Shown piece by piece: positions 42,321-50,804 of a stretch of DNA of 64,000 bases. This DNA is from Streptomyces soli. GTDB lineage: Bacteria; Actinomycetota; Actinomycetes; Streptomycetales; Streptomycetaceae. The DNA lies in assembly GCF_003999195.1 (NCBI RefSeq), contig NZ_RJVR01000293.1, positions 1 to 64,000 on the forward strand. The letters run 5' to 3'. Position 1 is the first letter of the stretch. Each line of letters starts with the position of its first letter. The translations under genes and the position numbers were made by a program. Under the pieces are notes generated by a model. The model did not search any database and was not told the DNA's origin. It was given only the letters and a program-made list of their open reading frames with translations.

Positions 42321-42602
42321 TCAGACGGTCTCCGGGAGCTCGTCGAGCCCCTTGGTGACGAGCTCGGCGAGCTGGTCGAGGGCCGCGTCGGCGCCCTCGG
42401 CGTCGGAGGCCAGCACGATCTCCTCGCCGCCGTGCGCACCGAGGCCGAGGACGGCCAGCATGGACGCGGCGTTGGCGGGGTTGCCGCCGGGCTTGGCGAT
42501 CGTCACGGGGACGCCGAGGCCCGTCACCGCGCGGACGAAGATCGAAGCGGGACGTGCGTGCAGGCCCTCCGGCCAGCCGACGGTGACGTGGCGCTCAGCC
42601 AT
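42321..42602 (-). CDS. ptsH: HPr, phosphocarrier protein of the phosphotransferase system
   Basis: 93 residues, the normal HPr size. It carries phosphate from enzyme I to IIA components for sugar uptake. The phospho-acceptor His15 lies in GLHARPAS. The region where Gram-positive HPr has Ser46 reads NAASMLAVLGLGA, so the serine is present, although regulatory phosphorylation is not established in Streptomyces. ATG start at 42602 with GGAGGG upstream. The DasR responsive element 25 bases upstream fits known DasR control of pts genes by glucosamine phosphates. Confidence 0.97.
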   Translation of the reverse strand: MAERHVTVGWPEGLHARPASIFVRAVTGLGVPVTIAKPGGNPANAASMLAVLGLGAHGGEEIVLASDAEGADAALDQLAELVTKGLDELPETV

Positions 42603-42626
42603 GGTGTTGCCCTCCGGGTCGTTCCA

Positions 42627-42642
42627 AGTTGTCTAGACCAGT
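42627..42642. promoter_or_regulatory. DasR responsive element (dre) upstream of ptsH
   Basis: AGTTGTCTAGACCAGT matches the dre consensus A(C/G)TGGTCTAGACCA(C/G)T at 15 of 16 positions, allowing for the degenerate second position. The core GTCTAGAC is exact. It overlaps the expected ptsH promoter. DasR control of ptsH is established in S. coelicolor. Confidence 0.85.
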
Positions 42643-42666
42643 CTCCCACGAGTGGGAGACTGGTCT
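42635..42666. promoter_or_regulatory. 32-base near-perfect palindrome overlapping the dre
   Basis: 15 bases at 42635-42649 are exactly complementary to 42652-42666, separated by GA. The left arm starts inside the dre and the right arm ends ACTGGTCT, a second dre half-site. It could be a double operator or a transcript hairpin for the divergent gene. Confidence 0.7.
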
Positions 42667-42712
42667 TCTCATATCGTCGCACTGTTCCGGTACGTCCCCT
42701 TACGCTGGCCCC

Positions 42713-45445
42713 ATGACCACTCCGCCGTCGGCGCGGCCCTACCCGGTGCACTGGGAGGCGGACGTCGTGCTCCGCGACGGCGGCATCGCCCACGTCCGCC
42801 CGATCACCTCGGACGACGCTGAGCGGCTGGTCAGCTTCTACGAGCAGGTCTCGGACGAGTCCAAGTACTACCGCTTCTTCGCGCCGTACCCCCGCCTGTC
42901 CGACCGGGACGTGCACCGCTTCACCCACCACGACTACGACGACCGGGTCGGCCTGGCGGCCACCGTCGGCGGCGAGTTCATCGCGACCGTCCGCTACGAC
43001 CGTACGGAGGAGGGCCAGGCCGAAGTCGCCTTCCTGGTCCAGGACGCGCACCAGGGCCGGGGGGTCGCCTCGGCGCTGATGGAGCACATCGCGGCGGTCG
43101 CCAGGGAACGCGGGATCCGCCGCTTCATCGCCGAGGTGCTGCCCGCCAACCGCAAGATGATCAAGGTCTTCACGGACGCCGGCTACACCCAGCAGCGCAG
43201 CTTCACCGACGGCGTCGTACGCCTCGAACTCGACCTGGAACCCACGGACGCCTCCCTCGCCGTCATGCGGGCTCGCGAGCAGCGCGCCGAGGCCCGCTCC
43301 GTGCAGCGGCTGCTCGCCCCGCAGTCGGTCGTCGTGATCGGCGCGGGCCGCCGCCCCGGCGGGGTCGGCCGCACGCTGCTGCGCAACATCGCCGCCGCCG
43401 GCTTCACGGGTCGGCTGCACGCCGTCAACCACTCCTTCCCGGACGACCAGGGCACCGTCGACGCCGTCCCCGCCTACGGCTCGATCTCCGAGATCCCCGA
43501 GCCCGTCGACCTCGCGGTCATCGCCGTGCCCGCCGAGCGGGTCCCCGAGGCCGTCGCCGACTGCGGCGAACACGGCGTGCAGGGCCTGCTCGTGGTCACC
43601 TCCGGCTACGCCGAGTCCGGCCCGGAAGGCCGCGAACGGCAGCGCGCGCTCGTACGGCAGGCCCGCTCGTACGGCATGCGGGTCATCGGCCCCAACGCGC
43701 TCGGCATCCTCAACACCTCGCCCGCCGTACGGCTCAACGCGTCGCTCTCGCCCGAACTGCCCGCCACCGGGAGGCTCGGCCTGTTCACCCAGTCCGGCGC
43801 GATCGGCATCGCCGTTTTGAGCGGCCTGCACCGGCGCGGCGCCGGGCTGTCGTCCTTCGTCTCGGCGGGCAACCGCGCGGACGTCTCCGGCAACGACATC
43901 CTCCAGTACTGGCACGACGACCCGTCCACCGATGTCGTGCTGATGTACCTCGAAACCATCGGCAACCCGCGCAAGTTCAACCGCCTCGCCCGGCGGACCG
44001 CCGTCGCCAAGCCGGTCGTCGTCGTCAAGGGCGCCCGTCACTCCGGGGCCGTCCCGCCCGGCCAGCTGGTCGCGCCCGGGCGGATCCCCGACAGCACGGT
44101 CTCCGCGCTCTTCCGGCAGGCCGGCGTGATCCGCGTGGACACCGTCACCGAGCTGGCCGACGTCGGGCTGCTGCTGTCCTCCCAGCCGCTCCCGGTGGGC
44201 GAGGCCGGTGAGGCCGGCGACCGCATCGCGATCCTGGGCAACTCCGAATCCCTCGGCCTGCTGACGTACGACGCCTGCCTCACCGCGGGCCTGGCCCCCG
44301 CCGCCCCGCTCGACCTCACCACCCTCGCCGGCCCAGGCGACTTCCGCGCCGCCCTGGCCGACGCCCTCGCCGACCCGGCCTCCGACGCCGTCGTCGTCAC
44401 CGCCATCCCCCGGGTCGGCTCCGAGGACGTCTCCGACCCCGAATCGGGCGACGACCCGGCGCTGGCCGCCGCGCTCCGCCAGGCGGCGGCCGAGGCGTCC
44501 GCCGCGAAACCGTTCGTCGTCGTCCACCTCGCCCTGGAGGCCATGGCCGCACGCCTCGCGGCCGCGGACGGCACCGGCGCCCGTATCCCCGCCTACCCCG
44601 CCGCCGAACGGGCCGCCCGGGCCCTCGCGGAGGCGGCGGCGTACGCCAAGTGGCGCCGGGAGTCCGGGCAGCCGGGCCGCGTACCGGAGTTCGAGGACGC
44701 CCAGGAGGGCGCCGCCCAGCAGGACGTGGCCCGGCTGATCAGCGGGGCGGGGGAGGAGCAGCTCACCCTGGACGACACCGCGGCCGCCGCCCTCCTCGGC
44801 CGGTACGGCATCGCCGTACGCGCCGCCCTCCCCGCCCCCGACATCGCCGCCGCCACCCACGCCGCCCGCCGCCTCGGCTATCCCGTGGCCCTCAAGACCA
44901 CCGCCCCCCACCTGCGGCACCGGGCCGACCTCGGCGGCGTACGTCTCGACCTGGCTGACGAGAACGATCTGCGCCGCGCCTACGACGAGCTCACCGCCCG
45001 CCTTGGCAAGCCCGAGGAGCTGCGGCTCGTCGTCCAGCCGATGGCTCCGCGCGGCGTGGACACGGTCGTCCGCGCCACGGTGGACCCCGCCGCCGGCGCG
45101 GTGCTCTCCTTCGGCCTCGCCGGGGCCCCCTCCGAGCTCCTCGGCGACATGGCCCACCGCCTCGTCCCCGCCACCGACCGCGACGCCGCCGAGCTGGTCC
45201 GCTCCATCAAAGCTGCCCCCCTCCTTTTCGGCTGGCGCGGCTCCGACCCCGTCGACACCGACGCCCTTGAGGAGCTTCTGCTCCGCGTCTCCCTGCTCGC
45301 CGACGACCTCCCCGAGGTCGTCTCCGTGGACCTCGAGCCCGTCGTCGTCGCCACCCGGGGCCTCGCGGTCCTGGGCGCGACGGTGCGCTTGGCGAGGCCG
45401 CCCGCCCGCACGGACCTAGGGCCGCGGGCCCTGTCCTCCTTCTGA
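42713..45445 (+). CDS. Protein acetyltransferase of Pat type: GNAT domain fused to NDP-forming acyl-CoA synthetase domains
   Basis: 910 residues from ATG 42713; TACGCT six bases upstream of CCATG suggests a leaderless mRNA. Order: GNAT at about 20-180 (AEVAFLVQDAHQGRGVASAL, acetyl-CoA loop), CoA-binding domain at about 195-320 (SVVVIGAGRRPGGVGRTLL), succinyl-CoA-synthetase-like domains to about 640, and a C-terminal ATP-grasp domain at about 685-900. In true acyl-CoA synthetases a phospho-His follows the second domain; here the region reads VAPGRIPDSTVSAL without it. The large part is therefore probably regulatory, as in the lysine acetyltransferases of the Pat group that control acyl-CoA synthetases. 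It is divergent from ptsH. Confidence 0.88.
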   Translation: MTTPPSARPYPVHWEADVVLRDGGIAHVRPITSDDAERLVSFYEQVSDESKYYRFFAPYPRLSDRDVHRFTHHDYDDRVGLAATVGGEFIATVRYDRTEEGQAEVAFLVQDAHQGRGVASALMEHIAAVARERGIRRFIAEVLPANRKMIKVFTDAGYTQQRSFTDGVVRLELDLEPTDASLAVMRAREQRAEARSVQRLLAPQSVVVIGAGRRPGGVGRTLLRNIAAAGFTGRLHAVNHSFPDDQGTVDAVPAYGSISEIPEPVDLAVIAVPAERVPEAVADCGEHGVQGLLVVTSGYAESGPEGRERQRALVRQARSYGMRVIGPNALGILNTSPAVRLNASLSPELPATGRLGLFTQSGAIGIAVLSGLHRRGAGLSSFVSAGNRADVSGNDILQYWHDDPSTDVVLMYLETIGNPRKFNRLARRTAVAKPVVVVKGARHSGAVPPGQLVAPGRIPDSTVSALFRQAGVIRVDTVTELADVGLLLSSQPLPVGEAGEAGDRIAILGNSESLGLLTYDACLTAGLAPAAPLDLTTLAGPGDFRAALADALADPASDAVVVTAIPRVGSEDVSDPESGDDPALAAALRQAAAEASAAKPFVVVHLALEAMAARLAAADGTGARIPAYPAAERAARALAEAAAYAKWRRESGQPGRVPEFEDAQEGAAQQDVARLISGAGEEQLTLDDTAAAALLGRYGIAVRAALPAPDIAAATHAARRLGYPVALKTTAPHLRHRADLGGVRLDLADENDLRRAYDELTARLGKPEELRLVVQPMAPRGVDTVVRATVDPAAGAVLSFGLAGAPSELLGDMAHRLVPATDRDAAELVRSIKAAPLLFGWRGSDPVDTDALEELLLRVSLLADDLPEVVSVDLEPVVVATRGLAVLGATVRLARPPARTDLGPRALSSF

Positions 45446-45918
45446 TCAAACCAACCGGGTTGGGGGTAGTAGGCCGCCCGTGGGGGCACCTCCCAGCGTC
45501 TAGCTGGGGGAGATTGGCCCAACCCGCCCGCACCCGGCGACGGCCCCGACGGTGGGTGTCCGAGGGTGCGTCGACGGCCTCGCGTCCGTGGCCGGGTTGT
45601 GCGAGCCTCCCCCAAAGCTTCCTTTGGGTGGGGGTCCTCCCCCTGGCTTCGCCGGGGGTACCCCCACCGGCCGAAGGCTGGTGGGGGCACCCCCCGACCG
45701 AAGGTTGGGGGAGAGTGCCCCCACCCCTGGACTCCGTCTGGGAGGTGCCCCCGCCTCGCTTCGCTCGCCTTGTGTAACGTTCTCCCACAACCCGGTGGAA
45801 AGAAAGGCACCCGGCGCGGAGCCCTCGGGCACGGGGGGCAGGGGGCGGAGCCCCCGGCGGGCGGGAGGCCGACGCACGGCGCGCGGCTGGGGGCGCGGGC
45901 CGCACTAGGATGGTGCGC
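45446..45918. other. Hairpin-rich intergenic region (473 bases)
   Basis: No gene is supported in any frame; open frames are repeat-derived. At least five GC-rich stem-loops follow each other between 45600 and 45750 (for example CCCCCAAAGC... with a GGGTGGGGG arm). The region shares modules with 50261-50384 and 50805-50845. A GGGGGCGGAGCCCCC-type hairpin lies near 45846. TAGGAT at 45906-45911 is the -10 box of the next gene. Confidence 0.75.
45564..45772. repeat. Mosaic hairpin repeat, copy A
   Basis: Contains four modules found again near 50.3-50.8 kb: a 36-base block at 45564-45599 (33 of 36 bases identical to 50261-50296), GGCCGAAGGCTGG at 45669-45681, GACTCCGTCTGGG at 45730-45742 and CCTCGCTTCGCTCGCCTTG at 45754-45772. 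Most modules sit in loops or stems of hairpins. There is no transposase. Confidence 0.8.
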
Positions 45919-46515
45919 ATGGCGAAGACCGGTACGACGACCCAGGGGCTGCGCGCGGCGATCGAGCGCAGCGGCTACTACCCGACCCTCGTGGCCGAGG
46001 CCGTGGAGGCGGCGGTCGGCGGGGAGCCGGTTGCGTCGTACCTGGTGCATCAGGAGACGACGTTCGACGCCAACGAAGTACGCCGGCATGTCACGGTCCT
46101 GGTGCTCACCTCCACCCGCTTCATCGTCAGCCACACCGACGAGCAGGCCGCCGACGACACGTCCCCGTCGCCTTACGCCACCACCTCCACCGAGTCCGTG
46201 AAGCTCGCCAGGATCTCCTCGGTGGTGCTGAGCCGCGTCGTCGCCAACCCGGAGTCGTACACCCCCGGCACGCTGCCGCGCGAGGTCGTGCTGACGATCG
46301 GCTGGGGCGCCGTCAGCCGCCTCGACCTGGAGCCCGCGGCCTGTGGTGACCCCAACTGCGAGGCGGACCACGGCTACACCGGCTCCTCCACCGCCGACGA
46401 CCTCAGCCTCCGCGTGAGCGAGGCGGGCGACGGCCCGGAGACCGTCCGCCAGACGCTGGCCTTCGCGCAGGCGCTGTCCGAGGCCACCGCGGCGACCCCT
46501 GCCTCCGCCGGCTGA
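45919..46515 (+). CDS. DUF5998 family protein
   Basis: 198 residues from ATG 45919. Start choice: TAGGAT seven bases upstream is a -10 box, which gives a leaderless mRNA at 45919; an ATG at 45910 would lie inside that box. The sequence begins AKTGTTTQGLRAAIERSGYY and contains RRHVTVLVLTSTRFIVSHTD. The latter recalls a PH-like strand pattern. Cys pair CGDPNCEADH near 139-148 may bind metal. It is conserved in actinobacteria; the function is unknown. Its stop overlaps the next start by one base. Confidence 0.85.
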   Translation: MAKTGTTTQGLRAAIERSGYYPTLVAEAVEAAVGGEPVASYLVHQETTFDANEVRRHVTVLVLTSTRFIVSHTDEQAADDTSPSPYATTSTESVKLARISSVVLSRVVANPESYTPGTLPREVVLTIGWGAVSRLDLEPAACGDPNCEADHGYTGSSTADDLSLRVSEAGDGPETVRQTLAFAQALSEATAATPASAG

Positions 46516-47699
46516 TGATCCAGCCCGCACCGGCCTACGAACCGCTGGATCCCCGCGCCGCCCCCGCCCCGCGCTACGGCACGGCCTCCCTGAGCGACGT
46601 GCTGCCCGCCGTCAGCGCCGGCCTCGGCGTGACCACCGGCCCGCCGACCGGCCTCGACCTGCCTCCCGCCGACCGGGTGTGCGTCTTGCTGGTCGACGGC
46701 ATGGGCTGGGAGCTGCTGCGTGCGCACCCAGACGAGGCGCCGTTCCTCAACTCCCTCCTCGGCACATCGCTGAACCGCACCGGGCAGCCCCTCACCGCCG
46801 GCTTCCCGTCCACCACCGCGACCTCGCTCGCCTCCGTCGGCACCGGCCTGCCGCCCGGCGCGCACGGCCTCGCCGGGTACACCGTGCTGGACCCGGACAG
46901 CGGCGCACTGATGAACCAGCTGCGCTGGCAGCCCTGGACCGACCCGCACAAGTGGCAGCCGTACCCGACCGTCTTCCAGCTCGCGGAAGCCGCCGGGATC
47001 GAGACCTGCCAGGTCACCTCGCCGACCTTCCAGCACACCCCGCTCACCAAGATCGCCCTCAGCGGCGGCAGCTTCCACGGCCGCCTCACCGGCGACGAGC
47101 GGATGGACTTCGCCGCCGACCGGCTCGCCGCCGCCGACCGCGCGCTGGTCTACACGTACTACAGCGAACTCGACTCCATGGGCCACCGCCACGGCGTCGA
47201 CTCCGACGCCTGGCGCGGCCAGCTGATGATGGCCGACCGGCTCGCGCAGCGCCTCGCCGAGCAGCTGCCGCCGCGCTCCGCGCTGTACATTACCGCCGAT
47301 CACGGCATGATCGACATCCCCTTCGACCCCGAGTCGCGGATCGACTTCGACGAGGACTGGGAGCTGAGCGCCGGCGTCGCCATCCTTGGCGGCGAGGCCC
47401 GCGCCCGCCACGTCTACGCGGTGCCGGGTGCCGCCACCGACGTGCACACCGTCTGGAGCGAGGTCCTGGGCGAGCAGATGTGGGTCGCCACCCGGGACGA
47501 GGCGATCGAGGCCGGTTGGTTCGGCCCGGTCGTCGACGAGCGGGTACGGGGCCGGATCGGCGATGTCGTCGCCGTGGCCCGCGACGACATCGCGATCGTC
47601 GCCACCCGCACGGAGCCGGGGGAGTCCTCCATGGTGGGCCTGCACGGCTCGATGGCCCCCGGGGAGCAGCTCGTCCCGCTGCTCGAAGTACGCTCCTGA
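46515..47699 (+). CDS. Alkaline phosphatase superfamily enzyme (nucleotide pyrophosphatase/phosphodiesterase type)
   Basis: 394 residues, ATG overlapping the previous stop (TGATG), so translation is coupled. Metal-binding features of the superfamily are intact: VCVLLVDGMGWELL with the first Asp, the nucleophile region GFPSTTATSLASVGTGLPPG with Thr as probable nucleophile, YYSELDSMGHRHG with Asp and His ligands, and ITADHGM with Asp and His near the C-terminus. There is no signal peptide, so it is probably a cytoplasmic phosphodiesterase or pyrophosphatase acting on nucleotide-like substrates. The neighbour tdk supports a nucleotide role weakly. Confidence 0.88.
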   Translation: MIQPAPAYEPLDPRAAPAPRYGTASLSDVLPAVSAGLGVTTGPPTGLDLPPADRVCVLLVDGMGWELLRAHPDEAPFLNSLLGTSLNRTGQPLTAGFPSTTATSLASVGTGLPPGAHGLAGYTVLDPDSGALMNQLRWQPWTDPHKWQPYPTVFQLAEAAGIETCQVTSPTFQHTPLTKIALSGGSFHGRLTGDERMDFAADRLAAADRALVYTYYSELDSMGHRHGVDSDAWRGQLMMADRLAQRLAEQLPPRSALYITADHGMIDIPFDPESRIDFDEDWELSAGVAILGGEARARHVYAVPGAATDVHTVWSEVLGEQMWVATRDEAIEAGWFGPVVDERVRGRIGDVVAVARDDIAIVATRTEPGESSMVGLHGSMAPGEQLVPLLEVRS

Positions 47700-47737
47700 A
47701 CCTCATCGCCGCCCGCCCGAAAGGCCGTTGCCACCTC

Positions 47738-48385
47738 ATGCCCGAGCTCGTGTTCTTCTCCGGAACCATGGACTGCGGAAAGAGCACCCTCGCTCTCCAG
47801 ATCGAGCACAACCGCTCCGCCCGGGGCCTGGAAGGCATGATCTTCACCCGCAACGACCGGGCCGGCGAAGGCGTCCTGTCCTCCCGCCTCGGCCTGGAGA
47901 CCAAGGCCGTCGAGGCCACCGACGACTTCGACTTCTACGCCTACCTCGTCGCCCACCTCTCCGGCGGCGGCCGCGCCGACTACGTACTCGTCGACGAGGC
48001 CCAGTTCTTCACCCCCGACCAGATAGACCAGCTCGCCCGCATCGTCGACGATCTCCGCCTGGACGTCTTCGCCTTCGGCATCACCACCGACTTCCGCACC
48101 AAGCTCTTCCCCGGCTCCCGCCGCCTGGTCGAAATGGCCGACCGCGTCGAGGTCCTCCAGGTCGAGGCCCTGTGCTGGTGCGGCGCCCGCGCCACCCACA
48201 ACGGCCGTACGGTGGATGGGGTGATGGTCGTCGAGGGCGAGCAGGTCGTCGTCGGCGACGTCAACGGCCAGGGCGGCGAGGTGGGTTACGAGGTGCTGTG
48301 CCGCCGGCACCACATCCGCCGTATGACCGCCGCCACGGCCCGCGCGGCCGCGATCTCCCCGGACGTCCTGCCGATCGGTCAGTGA
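47738..48385 (+). CDS. tdk: Thymidine kinase
   Basis: Phosphorylates thymidine to dTMP in the salvage pathway. 215 residues from ATG 47738, usual size. P-loop GTMDCGKS at 9-16, Walker B and catalytic region LVDEAQFF near 86-93, lasso and zinc ligands ALCWCGARATHN and the pair VLCRRHH near the C-terminus. The frame is open much further upstream but only antisense-like sequence precedes it. It ends tail to tail with the VOC gene, with a 7-base overlap. Confidence 0.95.
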   Translation: MPELVFFSGTMDCGKSTLALQIEHNRSARGLEGMIFTRNDRAGEGVLSSRLGLETKAVEATDDFDFYAYLVAHLSGGGRADYVLVDEAQFFTPDQIDQLARIVDDLRLDVFAFGITTDFRTKLFPGSRRLVEMADRVEVLQVEALCWCGARATHNGRTVDGVMVVEGEQVVVGDVNGQGGEVGYEVLCRRHHIRRMTAATARAAAISPDVLPIGQ

Positions 48386-49152
48386 GCCGTACGGATCACG
48401 GTGAAGACCGCGCCCTCGGGATCGGCCACCGTGGCCAGCCGCCCGTAGGCCGAATCGCGCGCCCCGCGCACCACACGGCCGCCCAGCTCGGCGACGTGCC
48501 GGACGGCGGCATCGGTGTCGGCCACCGCGAAGTACGTCATCCAGTACGCGCCCCGGTCGCGCGGCAGCGCCTGGCCCACGCCGTGAATCCCGGCCACCGG
48601 CTGCCCCTGAAGGTGGAGGGTGAGGTAGTCGAAGTTGGCGGACACCACGGCCTCCGTATCGAAGCCGAAGACCGCCGCGTAGAACTTCCCCACGGTCGAA
48701 GTCTCCCGGGTGATCAGCTCGTTCCAGGCCAGTGACCCCGGCTCGCCCAGCACCTCGACGCCGGTGTACCGCAGCGGCTGCCAGATCCCGAACACCGCGC
48801 CCAGCGGATCGGAGGCGATCGCCATCCGCCCCGCGTCGTCCGCGTCCAGCGGCCCGACGCCGACCGTGCCCCCGCAGCCCCTGATCAGCTCTGCCGTCAT
48901 GTCGGCGTCGTCGGTGCCGAAGTAGGTCGTCCAGGCGATCGGCAGATGCCGGTCCCTGGGCATGCCGCCGATCCCGGCCACACCGCGGCCGTTCAGGGTG
49001 GCCCGTGCGTACGGACCGAAGGGCTGCGGCGCGGACTCGAACTCCCAGCCGAACAGCTGGCCGTAGAAGTCCTGGGTCGCTTCCAGATTGTGCGCGAGCA
49101 GGCTGACCCAGCACGGTGCGCCAGGGGGGCGGCGGGTCGGTACCTCGGTCAT
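48379..49152 (-). CDS. Two-domain VOC (glyoxalase/bleomycin-resistance fold) protein
   Basis: 257 residues from ATG 49152 with AGGAGA six bases upstream. Two tandem VOC modules: residues 10-125 (CWVSLLAHNLEATQDFYGQL, ASDPLGAVFGIWQP) and 138-255 (ELITRETSTVGKFYAAVFGF, VADPEGAVFTVI). The classic glyoxalase metal ligands His and Glu are not all present, so it is more likely a binding or hydroxylase-type protein than glyoxalase I. Similar proteins are common in Streptomyces, and the function is open. It is convergent with tdk. Confidence 0.85.
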   Translation of the reverse strand: MTEVPTRRPPGAPCWVSLLAHNLEATQDFYGQLFGWEFESAPQPFGPYARATLNGRGVAGIGGMPRDRHLPIAWTTYFGTDDADMTAELIRGCGGTVGVGPLDADDAGRMAIASDPLGAVFGIWQPLRYTGVEVLGEPGSLAWNELITRETSTVGKFYAAVFGFDTEAVVSANFDYLTLHLQGQPVAGIHGVGQALPRDRGAYWMTYFAVADTDAAVRHVAELGGRVVRGARDSAYGRLATVADPEGAVFTVIRTAH

Positions 49153-49365
49153 CGGTTCTCTCCTGGGGAGCAGCGCACGGGGCTGTGGGGGGAGGTGCCA
49201 GAGCCGATGCTTCCACCACCTGGTGCGGCGCGCGCTCCGGCCGCGCCGCAATCACCGTGTTCCCGCAGGAGAATGCCCGATTTGGCATTTCCGGTCCATT
49301 TCGCGACCGTTGCCGTGCAGTGACAATCCGCCAAAGGTTGTCCTCCGGGCGCCCACAATGGACGT

Positions 49366-50202
49366 ATGCATCCCATCATCAACGTCGCCGAGCTGGCGAG
49401 CGAACTGTCCGGCCCTTCAGCGCCCGTCCTGCTGGACGTCCGCTGGCAGCTCGGCGGCCCGCCCGGCCGCTCGGACTACGATGCCGGCCACCTCCCCGGC
49501 GCGGTCTATGTCGACCTCGACTCCGAACTCGCCGGCGCGCCCGGGGCCGGGGGCCGGCATCCGCTGCCCGGCCTGGAGGTCTTCACCGCCGCGATGCGGC
49601 GCGCGGGGGTCGGCGCCGGGCGTGACGTCGTCGTCTACGACGGCGGCCTCGGCTGGGCCGCCGCCCGCGCCTGGTGGCTGCTCCGCTGGGCAGGCCACGA
49701 CCGCGTCCGCGTTCTCGACGGCGGCCTCCCCGCATGGCTCGCCGCCGGCCACGACCTCGCCAAGGACACCCCCGCCCCCGCCCCGGGCGACTTCACCCCC
49801 GCCCCCGGCGCCCTCCCGCTGCTCTCCGCCGATGACGCCGCCGCCCTCGCCCGCCGCGGCGTCCTCCTCGACGCCCGCGCCGCCGAGCGCTACCGCGGCG
49901 ACCTCGAGCCCATCGACCCCGTCGGCGGCCACATCCCCGGTGCCATCAGCGCCCCCACCGTCGACAACCTCGCCCCCGACGGCCACTTCCTCCCCGCCGA
50001 CGCGCTCGCGCTCCGCTTCGCCGACCTGGGCGCCGCCCCCGACGCCGAGGTCGGCGTCTACTGCGGCTCCGGCGTCTCCGGCGCCCACGAGGTGCTCGCC
50101 CTCGCAGTCGCGGGCATTCCTGCTGGGCTGTACATCGGCTCCTGGAGTGACTGGTCCTCCGACCCGAACCGCCCCGTAGCAACGGGCTCCCAGCCCGGCT
50201 GA
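49366..50202 (+). CDS. Sulfurtransferase with two rhodanese domains
   Basis: 278 residues. An N-terminal inactive rhodanese domain at about 5-130 (SDYDAGHLPGAVYVDLD) precedes an active one at about 150-270. The catalytic loop is CGSGVSG with Cys233, the thiosulfate/mercaptopyruvate sulfurtransferase type. Between the domains is a Pro/Ala-rich linker. The start ATG 49366 lacks a strong ribosome site, and CACAAT lies eight bases upstream as a -10-like element. It transfers sulfur from thiosulfate or 3-mercaptopyruvate to cyanide or protein thiols; the donor preference is unresolved. Confidence 0.92.
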   Translation: MHPIINVAELASELSGPSAPVLLDVRWQLGGPPGRSDYDAGHLPGAVYVDLDSELAGAPGAGGRHPLPGLEVFTAAMRRAGVGAGRDVVVYDGGLGWAAARAWWLLRWAGHDRVRVLDGGLPAWLAAGHDLAKDTPAPAPGDFTPAPGALPLLSADDAAALARRGVLLDARAAERYRGDLEPIDPVGGHIPGAISAPTVDNLAPDGHFLPADALALRFADLGAAPDAEVGVYCGSGVSGAHEVLALAVAGIPAGLYIGSWSDWSSDPNRPVATGSQPG

Positions 50203-50260
50203 GCCCGCCATGGCGGGTTGGCCACCCGGCAACGGCCGCACCCCGAAAGCGAGTGGCCGG

Positions 50261-50384
50261 GGGTGCGTAGGCGGCCTCGTGTCCGTGGCCGGGTTGGGCC
50301 GGCCCTCTCCCTCAGCTTCGCGAGGGGGGACCCCCACCTCGCTTCGCTCGCCTTGGGGGCACTCTCCCCCAGACTCCGTCTGGG
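50261..50384. repeat. Mosaic hairpin repeat, copy B
   Basis: A 36-base block at 50261-50296, then CCTCGCTTCGCTCGCCTTG at 50337-50355 and GACTCCGTCTGGG at 50372-50384. The order of the last two is reversed compared with copy A, so the element is assembled from modules. Hairpins with CTTCG-type loops alternate with them. Confidence 0.8.
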
Positions 50385-50640
50385 GGGACCCCCACCAGCC
50401 TTTCGGCCTGGGGGAGGACCTCCACCGAGTGTCTGGCTTCGTACTTCGCGGGTCACCCGTTCAGTTGGTTTCCCCGGGAGTGCGCGACCGAGTGTGACGG
50501 GTCGGGTGATCGACGTGTATCGAGTCGGTGTGAGGAAGCATGAATGTCGATTGAATCCGATCGCGCCGTAGCTTCCGGGAGCGGCCCGGTTCACCTGAAT
50601 CAGCCACCCGCGAAGTACGGATCTAGCGGGGGAGGGCGGT

Positions 50641-50795
50641 CTATCCCCAACCAGGTTGGGTGCAGTCGCCGACGGAGATCAGCCTCACAAGAGGCCAGAG
50701 CCAACTGCTGGACGGACGGCCTACCCCCGACCCGGGAGGGCGGTGCAGTCGCCGACGGTGATCAGCCACCCACGACAGGCCAGAAGCCAACTGTT
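50641..50795. repeat. Two imperfect tandem copies of an about 80-base element
   Basis: Copy 1 (50641-50710) and copy 2 (50721-50795) both run from CTA(T/C)CCCC(A/G)ACC through GTGCAGTCGCCGACGG and GATCAGCC to GGCCAGA and GCCAACTG(C/T)TGG. The CCCAACC-A-GGTTGGG stem in copy 1 is altered in copy 2. No coding frame is kept between them. Confidence 0.75.
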
Positions 50796-50804
50796 GGGCG
50801 AAGG

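Noticed and set aside
38141-42713. Very long antisense open frames, such as one of about 900 codons opposite parC and one of about 870 codons opposite the Pat-type gene
   Set aside because: They arise from high GC on the opposite strand of real genes, give low-complexity Arg/Gly/Val-rich translations, and lack ribosome sites and domains.
45600-45750. CRISPR-like array of hairpins
   Set aside because: Repeats are unequal in length and sequence, spacers are not regular, and no cas genes are near.
50218-50571. 117-codon frame downstream of the sulfurtransferase gene
   Set aside because: It is made entirely of the mosaic hairpin repeat and translates to low complexity.
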